DNA from: Chloroflexota bacterium
GTDB lineage: Bacteria; Chloroflexota; Dehalococcoidia; Dehalococcoidales; JAHJRU01
Length of the DNA: 5,818 nt
NCBI GenBank assembly: GCA_018830745.1
Contig: JAHJRU010000162.1
Location: 1 to 5,818, forward strand
Direction: 5' to 3'
This document shows, piece after piece, positions 1 to 5,783 of this stretch. The position numbers were made by a program, and so were the translations under genes. The first letter of the stretch is position 1. Every line of letters starts with the position of its first letter. The notes under the pieces were generated by a model. The model searched no databases and was not told the origin of the DNA. It saw only the letters and a list, made by a program, of their open reading frames with translations.

Positions 1-1016
1 CCCATATGGGAAGCACCCACCGGTTCGCCTTTGCATATCAGGCCGCCGCTCACGTTGACGGGGTACTTGCCGCCAATTTCGGTCACTCCCTCGTCAAGGA
101 GCCGTCCACCTTCACCCACCGGGCAGAGCCCCAGTTCCTCGTAGATTTCAATCTCGCAGAAAGCGTCGGTATCCTGGACTTCAAACATGTTAATATCTTC
201 CGGCCCGATACCGGCGGCTTCATAAGCTTTCCCGCTGGTAACTTTCGTCGGACCGGGATTGGTGATGTTGGCGCTCATGCTGTCCAGTGGTACCCGGAAG
301 TCGGCGGAATATAGTGTAATCGTGTGGACACAGGCTTCTATGGAGATTGGTTTGCTGGTATATTGGGCCGCCTTTTCTTTGTTACACAGCACTACCGCGG
401 CGGCGCCCTCGTTGGGAGCACATATTTCATACAGACGTACCGGGTCGCAGATTAAGCGGGAGTTAATTATCTCGTCTAAGCTGTACTCCTTCTGGTACAT
501 GGCATAGGGATTGTTTACGCTGTTCTTGTGGTTTTTATAGGCTACCTTGGCGAGGTGCAGGTCGGTTGTTCCGTAATCATACATGTGCCGTCGGGCGCGC
601 ATAGCCCAGTAGCTGGGGTTGGTGGACATTCCCAAAGCCACCTGCCAGGGCTCGTATAGCATCAGGGGGTCCATAAATCCACGCGGCATCTTCTCAAGTC
701 CAAGAACCAGGGCGATATCATACTGGCCGGACTCTATGCCAAGCATCGCCTGTCTCATGGCAACCCCGCTGCTGGCACAGGCAGCCTCAATATCACATAT
801 CGGGATGCCGGTAGCCCCGAGCGGGCGCAGAATCCTGGCCCCCGAGGTTGCCGGAAGGTACATGGTGGCACAGTAGCCAGCCTGCACATCCTTCCAGCTC
901 ATGCCAGCATCATCGAGGGCCGCCTTGGCGGCTTCCCGTCCTATATCGGTGTACGGTTTGTCTCCAAACCGACCAAACTTGTGCATTCCAGCCCCGATTA
1001 TAGCTATTTCAGTCAC
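1..1016 (-). CDS. SCP2-type thiolase family protein (3' end cut by window edge)
   Basis: I read 338 codons from a GTG start; the frame is still open at the left edge, so the C-terminus is missing. The N-terminus (MTEIAIIGAG) is typical of SCP2/lipid-transfer thiolases. The nucleophile is Cys80 in EAACASSG. The segment EVQDTDAF (about residues 279-286) corresponds to the HDxF/YDxF region of this family, and GGLICKGEPVGAS (about 324-336) to the conserved GHP loop. In that loop the usual His is Glu331. Family members act on acyl-CoAs, condensing or cleaving C-C bonds, and some SCP2-type members are retro-aldolases. The start is set by a perfect AGGAGGT seven bases upstream. The gene follows the DUF35 gene, and such pairs often form one complex in which DUF35 closes the active site. 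Family assignment is firm; reaction and substrate are not known. Confidence 0.9.
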   Translation of the reverse strand, partial: MTEIAIIGAGMHKFGRFGDKPYTDIGREAAKAALDDAGMSWKDVQAGYCATMYLPATSGARILRPLGATGIPICDIEAACASSGVAMRQAMLGIESGQYDIALVLGLEKMPRGFMDPLMLYEPWQVALGMSTNPSYWAMRARRHMYDYGTTDLHLAKVAYKNHKNSVNNPYAMYQKEYSLDEIINSRLICDPVRLYEICAPNEGAAAVVLCNKEKAAQYTSKPISIEACVHTITLYSADFRVPLDSMSANITNPGPTKVTSGKAYEAAGIGPEDINMFEVQDTDAFCEIEIYEELGLCPVGEGGRLLDEGVTEIGGKYPVNVSGGLICKGEPVGASHM

Positions 1017-1023
1017 TTTCAAT

Positions 1024-1030
1024 ACCTCCT
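1024..1030 (-). promoter_or_regulatory. Ribosome binding site of the thiolase gene
   Basis: On the minus strand this reads AGGAGGT, a full match to the anti-Shine-Dalgarno sequence, seven bases before the GTG at 1016. It overlaps the TAG stop (1029-1031) of the DUF35 gene, so the two genes are probably translationally coupled. It decides the GTG start. Confidence 0.85.
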
Positions 1031-1466
1031 ATACCGGCTCGTACTTAAAGGCAATTACTTCGTTTCCGTCATTGTTCTCGTAAAGTGGATACACCTTCAG
1101 TCTTAAGTCCATGCCTATTTCCAGATTATCCACGTCGTTACCGAGGGGGGACAGAACCCGTATTCCCTCGGGCAACTCCACCAGCCCTTCACCCAGCGGT
1201 AAGTACGGATTATCCGGGCCCTTATAGTCACCGGGCGGTCGGTTTCTAATGACGGTGTAAGTCCACAGCTTTCCTTCCGGGCTTAAGGGGATTACTTCCA
1301 TGTCATCACCAGCGCAATTCTGGCAGCTAAAGTTTGTACCTAGCCCAACCTCTCCGCAGGTGCGGCACCGGCTGCCCACCAGCCTTACCTGCTCCAGTGG
1401 CGATAGCGGCATGGTGAACAGTCCTTCCCGAACGGGGATTCTATTAGTTGCAGTTTTATCGCTCAT
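1029..1466 (-). CDS. DUF35-type Zn-ribbon/OB-fold protein, thiolase partner
   Basis: This 145-residue protein has the two-part layout of the DUF35 (rubredoxin-like zinc ribbon plus OB-fold) family. A helical N-terminus is followed by a zinc ribbon with Cys34/Cys37 and Cys48/Cys51 (CRTC and CQNC), then a beta-rich OB-fold from about residue 60 to the end (KLWTYTVIRNRPPG, then PYLPLGEGLVELPEG). All four zinc ligands are intact and the length is normal. Known relatives are non-catalytic partners of thiolases: in the archaeal acetoacetyl-CoA thiolase/HMG-CoA synthase complex they bridge the enzymes, and in steroid side-chain aldolases they pair with Ltp2-type proteins. It lies 26 bases after the molybdoenzyme gene and 12 bases before the thiolase start, so it most likely binds the thiolase encoded next to it. 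The ATG is the first possible start, because an in-frame stop lies just upstream. Confidence 0.92.
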   Translation of the reverse strand: MSDKTATNRIPVREGLFTMPLSPLEQVRLVGSRCRTCGEVGLGTNFSCQNCAGDDMEVIPLSPEGKLWTYTVIRNRPPGDYKGPDNPYLPLGEGLVELPEGIRVLSPLGNDVDNLEIGMDLRLKVYPLYENNDGNEVIAFKYEPV

Positions 1467-1477
1467 AAATTATAAAT

Positions 1478-1483
1478 CCTCCT
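1478..1483 (-). promoter_or_regulatory. Ribosome binding site of the DUF35 gene
   Basis: AGGAGG on the minus strand, 11 bases before the ATG at 1466. The spacing is longer than the usual 5-9, but this is the only good site, and an in-frame stop (TAA at 1470-1472) rules out an earlier start. It lies in the 26-base gap after the molybdoenzyme stop. Confidence 0.75.
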
Positions 1484-1492
1484 AGCCATTAT

Positions 1493-3904
1493 TTAACCGT
1501 TTGGTCCTTCAGCCTGAGATATTCGACATGGTATGCCCCGGCACCACGGTGAGCCACACTCTCTTGAAGTGTTTTCATGTTCCGTCAGGACATTCAGATT
1601 GGCTCTCCTCCAGCCATACTGGGTCTCGGCGCCATCCTCCGGGAACCACCAGCCGAAAGAGGCTAGAGCCACCTTGGGATGGAGTTCCGGCGTAAAATAG
1701 AGCTGCTGGGTTATCTTACCATTTTTTGTCTCAATGTTGACCCAGTCGCCTTCCCTCAGCCCCAGCTTCTTCGCGGTTTCAGGGTTGAGTTCTACAGTTG
1801 GCTGTGGCCTTATGTTGCGCAGAGAAGCCACGTGCTTATATCCCGAGAGCACGTAAGTTTCTTCTTTAAAGTTGCTGAGCAGCAGGGGGAACTCCTCCGT
1901 CATCTCGGGTAATGCGGTCACCAGTTCCCATGTAGGCATGGGGGCATAACCCATTTTCTCCAGCTTCTCGGAGTATATCTCTATCTTGCCGGACGGTGTG
2001 CCGTAATGATGCTTATGGTACCCGTGGGTAGGTACAAGCTGCCTTTTCGTCTGTTTGAACTCGTCGAAAGTCATTCCGCTGGGTTCCAGCATGTAGTCCA
2101 GAGCCTCTTCGTCATCCTCCCAGAAATACTCTCCCAGGCCCATCTTTTTAGCCACCTCATTTACTATCTTGGTGTCCGGCCAGCATTCTCCGGGAGCCTC
2201 CACTATCTTGGGATGAGCCCGAATCTGCTTCTGCCAGCCGGGCCAGTACCCCAGCTCATTGTGCTCCATTCCCCAGGCAACCGGGAGCACTATATCAGCC
2301 AGAGCGGCCGTGGGCGTCATAAAAAGCTCATTCACCACCAGGAATTCAAGCTGTTTGAATGCCTCAAAGGTGGCATCGGCGTCGGGGTAACTCAAAATGG
2401 GGTCGCTTAGAATGACCCAGGCTGCCTTCAGCTTATATGGTTCTCCTTCAAGCAGCGACTTTAGCATCGCCGGTGCGGGTACATAGCCGGAGTTCATGGC
2501 TATCTTGTATTCCTGACCGAGAGAATTAGCGGTGCTCCGTGATTTTGCCCCTGCCGGGAAATAAAAGCGACCCGGCCTGGTAAAGGGAGCGTTGGTGAGA
2601 AATACGTCGCCACCTTTGGTATTAAGATTCCCGGTAATGCCCCGCAGGATGGCAATCGCCCGGTTATTCTGATACTGGTTTGGATTCTGGTCTACGGCAT
2701 TACCCCATTGGATAGCTGCCGGTTTGGTGGTGGCGTATAATCTGGCGAAGTCTATTATCTGCTGGAGGGGGACAAGAGTCACCCTCTCCACGTCCTCAAG
2801 GCTGAATGTCTTCACATGCTCAGCCAGCTGGTCAAAGCCGACGGTCCAATTTTTTACGGTGTCTTCGTCGTAAAGCTTTTCCTCTATGACTACCTTCAGC
2901 AGCCCCATGGCTAATGCGCCATCGCCACCGGGTCTGATTTTAATCCATATATCGGCGATGTCCGCCAGGTCTATTCTTCGGGGGTCCACTACAATCAGTT
3001 TCATTCCCTCTTTAAGACCTTCTACCAGGGTCTCCCGCCGGACGCCCCAGCTCATGTGATTGATGTTCAGCCCCCATACCACCAGTAAATTCGGTCGGTG
3101 AACCTCATCAACGACCATATTCCAGCCACAAGTATTAATGGATGGACTGGCGTTAGGTGGGCCACATGACCAGCCCGGTGTGAACACATTGTTGGTGCCA
3201 AAGGCACTGGCAAATCTCTGCCCGAAGGCGAATTCCATTCCTTTTGGCTCACCCAGGCACATGGCTACATATTCCGGTCCAAACTGCTCTTTTATTTCGG
3301 TGAATCGGCTGGTAATGGTATCGAGCGCTTCATCCCAGGAAATTCGCTGCCATTTACCTTCCCCTCTCTCTCCCACTCTCTTTAACGGGTATTGCAGGCG
3401 GTCGGGGTGGGTCAGGATATCTGGCACAGACAGGCGGGATTTTTTCAGTGGACATAGCTCATTGGGGAAACCGCTTTCCATGTCAGGAGCGATGTCAACC
3501 ACCTTGCCATCTTGCACATCTACTTTGATGCTGCAGTGCCCGCAACACAGGTGACAGAAGGTGAAATACTCCTGGCGCGACTTCATCCCGGGGGTATCGG
3601 ACGTGGCCCTCATTACCCCTTCCGGGGTGAAAGCTTCGTGGAATGGATAGAACTCGGCTTCGCCGGATAATCCCTCGGTGGTGAGTATATTCTTACCGTC
3701 AGCTTCCACAGCCAGCAACAGGCAGGAGGTAACCGTCTTGCCATTCATAATGACGGCACAGGTGCCGCACTTCCCGACGCTGCAACCTTCTTTGGTGCCC
3801 CCAAACTTCATCTCTGAGCGGAGAATTTCCATTAGCGTCTGATGAGGTTCTACAGCAAACTCGTATGGTTCCCCGTTTATGGTCAATCTTATCGGCTGTT
3901 TCAC
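1493..3904 (-). CDS. Fusion of XDH-type [2Fe-2S] domain and DMSO reductase-superfamily molybdopterin oxidoreductase
   Basis: This 803-residue protein joins two families. Residues 1 to about 78 are a plant-type [2Fe-2S] domain like CoxS/XDH small subunits, with Cys41, Cys46, Cys49 and Cys61 (GCSVGKCGTC) and TTEGL after it. Residues about 113-155 are a [4Fe-4S] domain of the DMSO reductase superfamily (Cys117, Cys120, Cys124, Cys151). Then come PDRLQYPLKRVGERG, ISWDEAL, VVDPRR (306-310), RGITGNLNTKGG and MTPTAALADIVLP, and the C-terminal pterin-binding domain from about 680 (PTVELNPETAKKLGL). From memory the catalytic part most resembles acetylene hydratase-like and formate dehydrogenase-like members. 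Cys247 (WSCGPP) aligns with the Mo-ligating Cys. No signal peptide is seen, so it is cytoplasmic. The GTG start directly follows the TAA of the FAD gene, with a G-run upstream as a weak Shine-Dalgarno. Redox role is secure; substrate is unknown. Confidence 0.93.
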   Translation of the reverse strand: MKQPIRLTINGEPYEFAVEPHQTLMEILRSEMKFGGTKEGCSVGKCGTCAVIMNGKTVTSCLLLAVEADGKNILTTEGLSGEAEFYPFHEAFTPEGVMRATSDTPGMKSRQEYFTFCHLCCGHCSIKVDVQDGKVVDIAPDMESGFPNELCPLKKSRLSVPDILTHPDRLQYPLKRVGERGEGKWQRISWDEALDTITSRFTEIKEQFGPEYVAMCLGEPKGMEFAFGQRFASAFGTNNVFTPGWSCGPPNASPSINTCGWNMVVDEVHRPNLLVVWGLNINHMSWGVRRETLVEGLKEGMKLIVVDPRRIDLADIADIWIKIRPGGDGALAMGLLKVVIEEKLYDEDTVKNWTVGFDQLAEHVKTFSLEDVERVTLVPLQQIIDFARLYATTKPAAIQWGNAVDQNPNQYQNNRAIAILRGITGNLNTKGGDVFLTNAPFTRPGRFYFPAGAKSRSTANSLGQEYKIAMNSGYVPAPAMLKSLLEGEPYKLKAAWVILSDPILSYPDADATFEAFKQLEFLVVNELFMTPTAALADIVLPVAWGMEHNELGYWPGWQKQIRAHPKIVEAPGECWPDTKIVNEVAKKMGLGEYFWEDDEEALDYMLEPSGMTFDEFKQTKRQLVPTHGYHKHHYGTPSGKIEIYSEKLEKMGYAPMPTWELVTALPEMTEEFPLLLSNFKEETYVLSGYKHVASLRNIRPQPTVELNPETAKKLGLREGDWVNIETKNGKITQQLYFTPELHPKVALASFGWWFPEDGAETQYGWRRANLNVLTEHENTSRECGSPWCRGIPCRISQAEGPNG

Positions 3905-4789
3905 TTAACTACCCCCCAATCTAATTTGTTGCAGGCCCTGCTTAATAGCCTCCCTTACCAGAACCACTACTTTTTCCTTTCTATAGTCAGCATAGGCACG
4001 CAAATCATCTATCGGTTTTGATTCTTCCGAGGCTATTTTGGCTACTTCTTCAATTAATTCCTGGCTGACCTTCTGTCCCTTTATCAGTTCTTCGGCCCGC
4101 CTTACTCTCATCGGCGTGGGACCTGCGGAAGCAAGGGCTATTTTGGCATCCGTGCAGACTCCGTCATCCATCGTCATTGAGACTGCCACGCCCACAATGG
4201 CTATATCAGATAACCTCTTACCGTGTTTCAGGTACACTCCGGTGCTGTTGGGTGGGGGGTTAGGCACCTGAATCTCAGCCAGTAGTTCGCCTTGCTGGAT
4301 AACGGTCTCGCCAGGTCCGGTAAACAAATCCTCCACGGCAACAGTGCGTTCCCCGCTCTGGCCGACTATTTTAGCTGTCGCCGCTGATGTAATCAGCGCC
4401 GGTGCGGTCTCCGCTGCCGGTGAAGCGTTACAAAGATTGCCACCGATGGTGGCCATATTTCTAATCTGGGGAGTACTCAGGAGACCGGCCGCTTGAGCCA
4501 GGCCGGGGAAGTTCTGTCGAATGGGGAGTAAGGACTTGATTTCTTGCATGGTGGCCAGGGCACCTATCCGCAGGCCCTCCTCCTCGTCGTAGCTGATGAA
4601 GTTCAAGCCGGGTATTTTCTTAATGTTAACCACGTATTCCGGTAAAGGTATCAAGGCTCGATGTTTCATTTTGACCAGCAAATCGGTTCCACCAGCCAGA
4701 ACGCGAGCGTTCTCGCCGTATTCCAGCAGAATGGAGAAGGCTTCTTCTATTGTTGCGGGTGAAAGATACTCGAATTTGGGTAGTCGCAT
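3905..4789 (-). CDS. FAD-binding subunit, xanthine dehydrogenase/CO dehydrogenase medium-chain family
   Basis: The 294-residue protein has the full length of CoxM/XdhB-type flavoprotein subunits. The two FAD-binding signatures are AGGTD (residues 32-36) and ATIGGNL (113-119, followed by CNASPAAETAPAL), both in the PCMH-type FAD domain. Residues about 190-290 are the CO dehydrogenase flavoprotein C-terminal domain (DIAIVGVAVSM, ASAGPTPMRVR, RAYADYRKEKV). The [4Fe-4S]-binding insert of 4-hydroxybenzoyl-CoA reductase is absent; only two Cys are present. In this family the subunit passes electrons between the [2Fe-2S] clusters of the small subunit and an external acceptor. Its stop codon abuts the GTG of the fusion gene, so the two proteins should be made together and form one enzyme. 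No xanthine dehydrogenase-type molybdenum subunit is nearby. ATG at 4789 is preceded by AGGGGG with a five-base spacer. Confidence 0.94.
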   Translation of the reverse strand: MRLPKFEYLSPATIEEAFSILLEYGENARVLAGGTDLLVKMKHRALIPLPEYVVNIKKIPGLNFISYDEEEGLRIGALATMQEIKSLLPIRQNFPGLAQAAGLLSTPQIRNMATIGGNLCNASPAAETAPALITSAATAKIVGQSGERTVAVEDLFTGPGETVIQQGELLAEIQVPNPPPNSTGVYLKHGKRLSDIAIVGVAVSMTMDDGVCTDAKIALASAGPTPMRVRRAEELIKGQKVSQELIEEVAKIASEESKPIDDLRAYADYRKEKVVVLVREAIKQGLQQIRLGGS

Positions 4790-4794
4790 GGTTA

Positions 4795-4800
4795 CCCCCT
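4795..4800 (-). promoter_or_regulatory. Ribosome binding site of the FAD-subunit gene
   Basis: AGGGGG on the minus strand, five bases before the ATG at 4789. It supports that start for the first gene of the tightly packed four-gene block. Confidence 0.7.
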
Positions 4801-4829
4801 ATGGAATTATTTTTCTGACTGAACAATCT

Positions 4830-4863
4830 GACGCTTAATTCGATGGCTTTGCAGGTCAGCGTC
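4830..4863. repeat. Inverted repeat in the intergenic gap
   Basis: GACGCT (4830-4835) is repeated inverted as AGCGTC (4858-4863) with 22 bases between. It lies in the 157-base gap between the crotonase gene and the FAD-subunit gene. The arms are short and no T-run follows on the minus strand, so it is not a classic terminator. It could be a leader structure or chance. Confidence 0.3.
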
Positions 4864-4912
4864 CCTCATACTGCTTCTGTAATCCCCAACCCTTCGATAA
4901 ATCTATTATTAC

Positions 4913-4937
4913 GGTGAACGTCTTCGACGCTGGTGAA
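4913..4937. repeat. Direct repeats flanking a small palindrome, possible operator
   Basis: GGTGAA occurs at 4913-4918 and 4932-4937, 19 bases start to start, close to two helical turns. Between them sits the perfect palindrome CGTC-TTC-GACG (4919-4929). It is just downstream of the crotonase stop and about 125 bases upstream of the FAD-subunit start, where a regulator site for the redox operon could sit. I see no convincing -35/-10 pair in this gap, so the call is tentative. Confidence 0.25.
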
Positions 4938-4946
4938 TTTCGTTTA

Positions 4947-5747
4947 TTACGTGGCGGAACCGCCGAAAGAAGGCTTCCTTTTTTCCATAAAGGCTTTAAG
5001 CCCTTCCTTGCCATCGTCACTGAGAAGGCAAAGGCTCTGAAGGTTAATCTCCTCCTCCAGTTCCGCCTTGAAAGTCAGTTCTTGTGCCTGGTAAAGAGCC
5101 TGCTTTAAATGGCTAAGGGCAACGGCGGAAGAATGTGTTAACCTTTCTGCCCACTCATTCGCTACCTCGTCCAACTCCTGGCTGGCCACCACGCGGTTCA
5201 CCAATCCTATCCTTTCAGCTTGCCTGGCATCTATGATATCAGCCAGGTAGGCCATCTCGAATGCTTTGCGAATGCCGATGGTGCGAACCAGGTTAAAGAT
5301 GCTGCCCATGTCTGGGACCAGACCTATGCGAATAAACGTAGCCCCAAAACGTGCTGATTCCGAGGCAACAAGTAAGTCGCCATTCAGCGCCAGGCTGAAG
5401 CCCGCGCCCACAGCGCTGCCATTGACCGCCATAATTGTTGGCACCTTTATGTTCCGCAGGCGCAGGGCAAAGCCATGCGACATACGAAGTCTGTTCTGGA
5501 TAGCCTTCATACTTGCTGCCGCCTGTGATAACTCCCCTATGTCGCCCCCGGCACAGAAGGCGGAGCCGGCTCCAGTAATAATTAAAACAGAAGCGGTTGG
5601 GGTGCTTTCCAGTTCATCCAGAGCACTGTTTAGCTCCGCATACATTTCCGCATTCAGAGCGTTCATTTTATCGGGGCGGTTGAGGATTATGCGGAAAACG
5701 CCCCCCTTTTTTTCCAGGATAATGGTGTTATATTTGGATTGTGTCAT
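4947..5747 (-). CDS. Crotonase-fold enoyl-CoA hydratase/isomerase, PaaG-like active site
   Basis: The 266-residue protein is a complete crotonase family member. Both oxyanion-hole regions are present: AFCAGGDI (about residues 63-70) and VNGSAVGAGFSLAL (108-121). The C-terminal trimerisation helices end in EGLKAFMEKRKPSF. The two catalytic glutamates of classical enoyl-CoA hydratase (Glu144 and Glu164 in the rat enzyme) are not kept: they align with Ser118 and Phe138. Instead Asp146 in GLVPDMG matches the catalytic Asp of PaaG-type isomerases (IPDCGG in E. coli PaaG). A double-bond shift, epoxide/oxepin-type isomerisation or similar CoA-ester reaction is therefore more likely than simple hydration. 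The ATG is preceded by a weak AGGG (5754-5757) with six bases between. It ends with tandem in-frame TAA TAA stops. It sits 36 bases after the upstream gene remnant, suggesting co-transcription. Family assignment is firm; exact reaction is inferred. Confidence 0.92.
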   Translation of the reverse strand: MTQSKYNTIILEKKGGVFRIILNRPDKMNALNAEMYAELNSALDELESTPTASVLIITGAGSAFCAGGDIGELSQAAASMKAIQNRLRMSHGFALRLRNIKVPTIMAVNGSAVGAGFSLALNGDLLVASESARFGATFIRIGLVPDMGSIFNLVRTIGIRKAFEMAYLADIIDARQAERIGLVNRVVASQELDEVANEWAERLTHSSAVALSHLKQALYQAQELTFKAELEEEINLQSLCLLSDDGKEGLKAFMEKRKPSFGGSAT

Positions 5748-5783
5748 ATCGCACCCTGTCTAATGATAAAATAGTCTTCCGGT

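Noticed and set aside
1..10. Palindrome CCCATATGGG at the very left edge
   Set aside because: It falls inside thiolase codons (His-Met-Gly) and is too short to carry meaning.
6..507. Plus-strand open frames of 102 and 82 codons at the left edge
   Set aside because: They lie opposite the thiolase gene, which shows clear family motifs across the same bases; their translations show no recognisable domain and no good ribosome site.
1493..3904. Suspicion that the fusion is an assembly or frameshift artefact
   Set aside because: The frame is uninterrupted for 803 codons, both halves are well kept, the junction sits at a domain boundary, and the FAD gene next to it supplies the matching XDH-type partner.
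4626..4826. Minus-strand 66-codon frame overlapping the FAD-subunit start
   Set aside because: It is a different frame over the well-supported N-terminus of the FAD subunit, with no motif of its own.
4953..4964. Perfect palindrome GGCGGAACCGCC at the end of the crotonase gene, possible terminator
   Set aside because: It lies inside the last codons, allows only a four-base-pair stem with a four-base loop, and has no T-run after it on the minus strand.
5266..5763. Plus-strand open frame of 165 codons
   Set aside because: It is antisense to the crotonase gene over nearly its whole length; its composition is that of a reverse-frame shadow.
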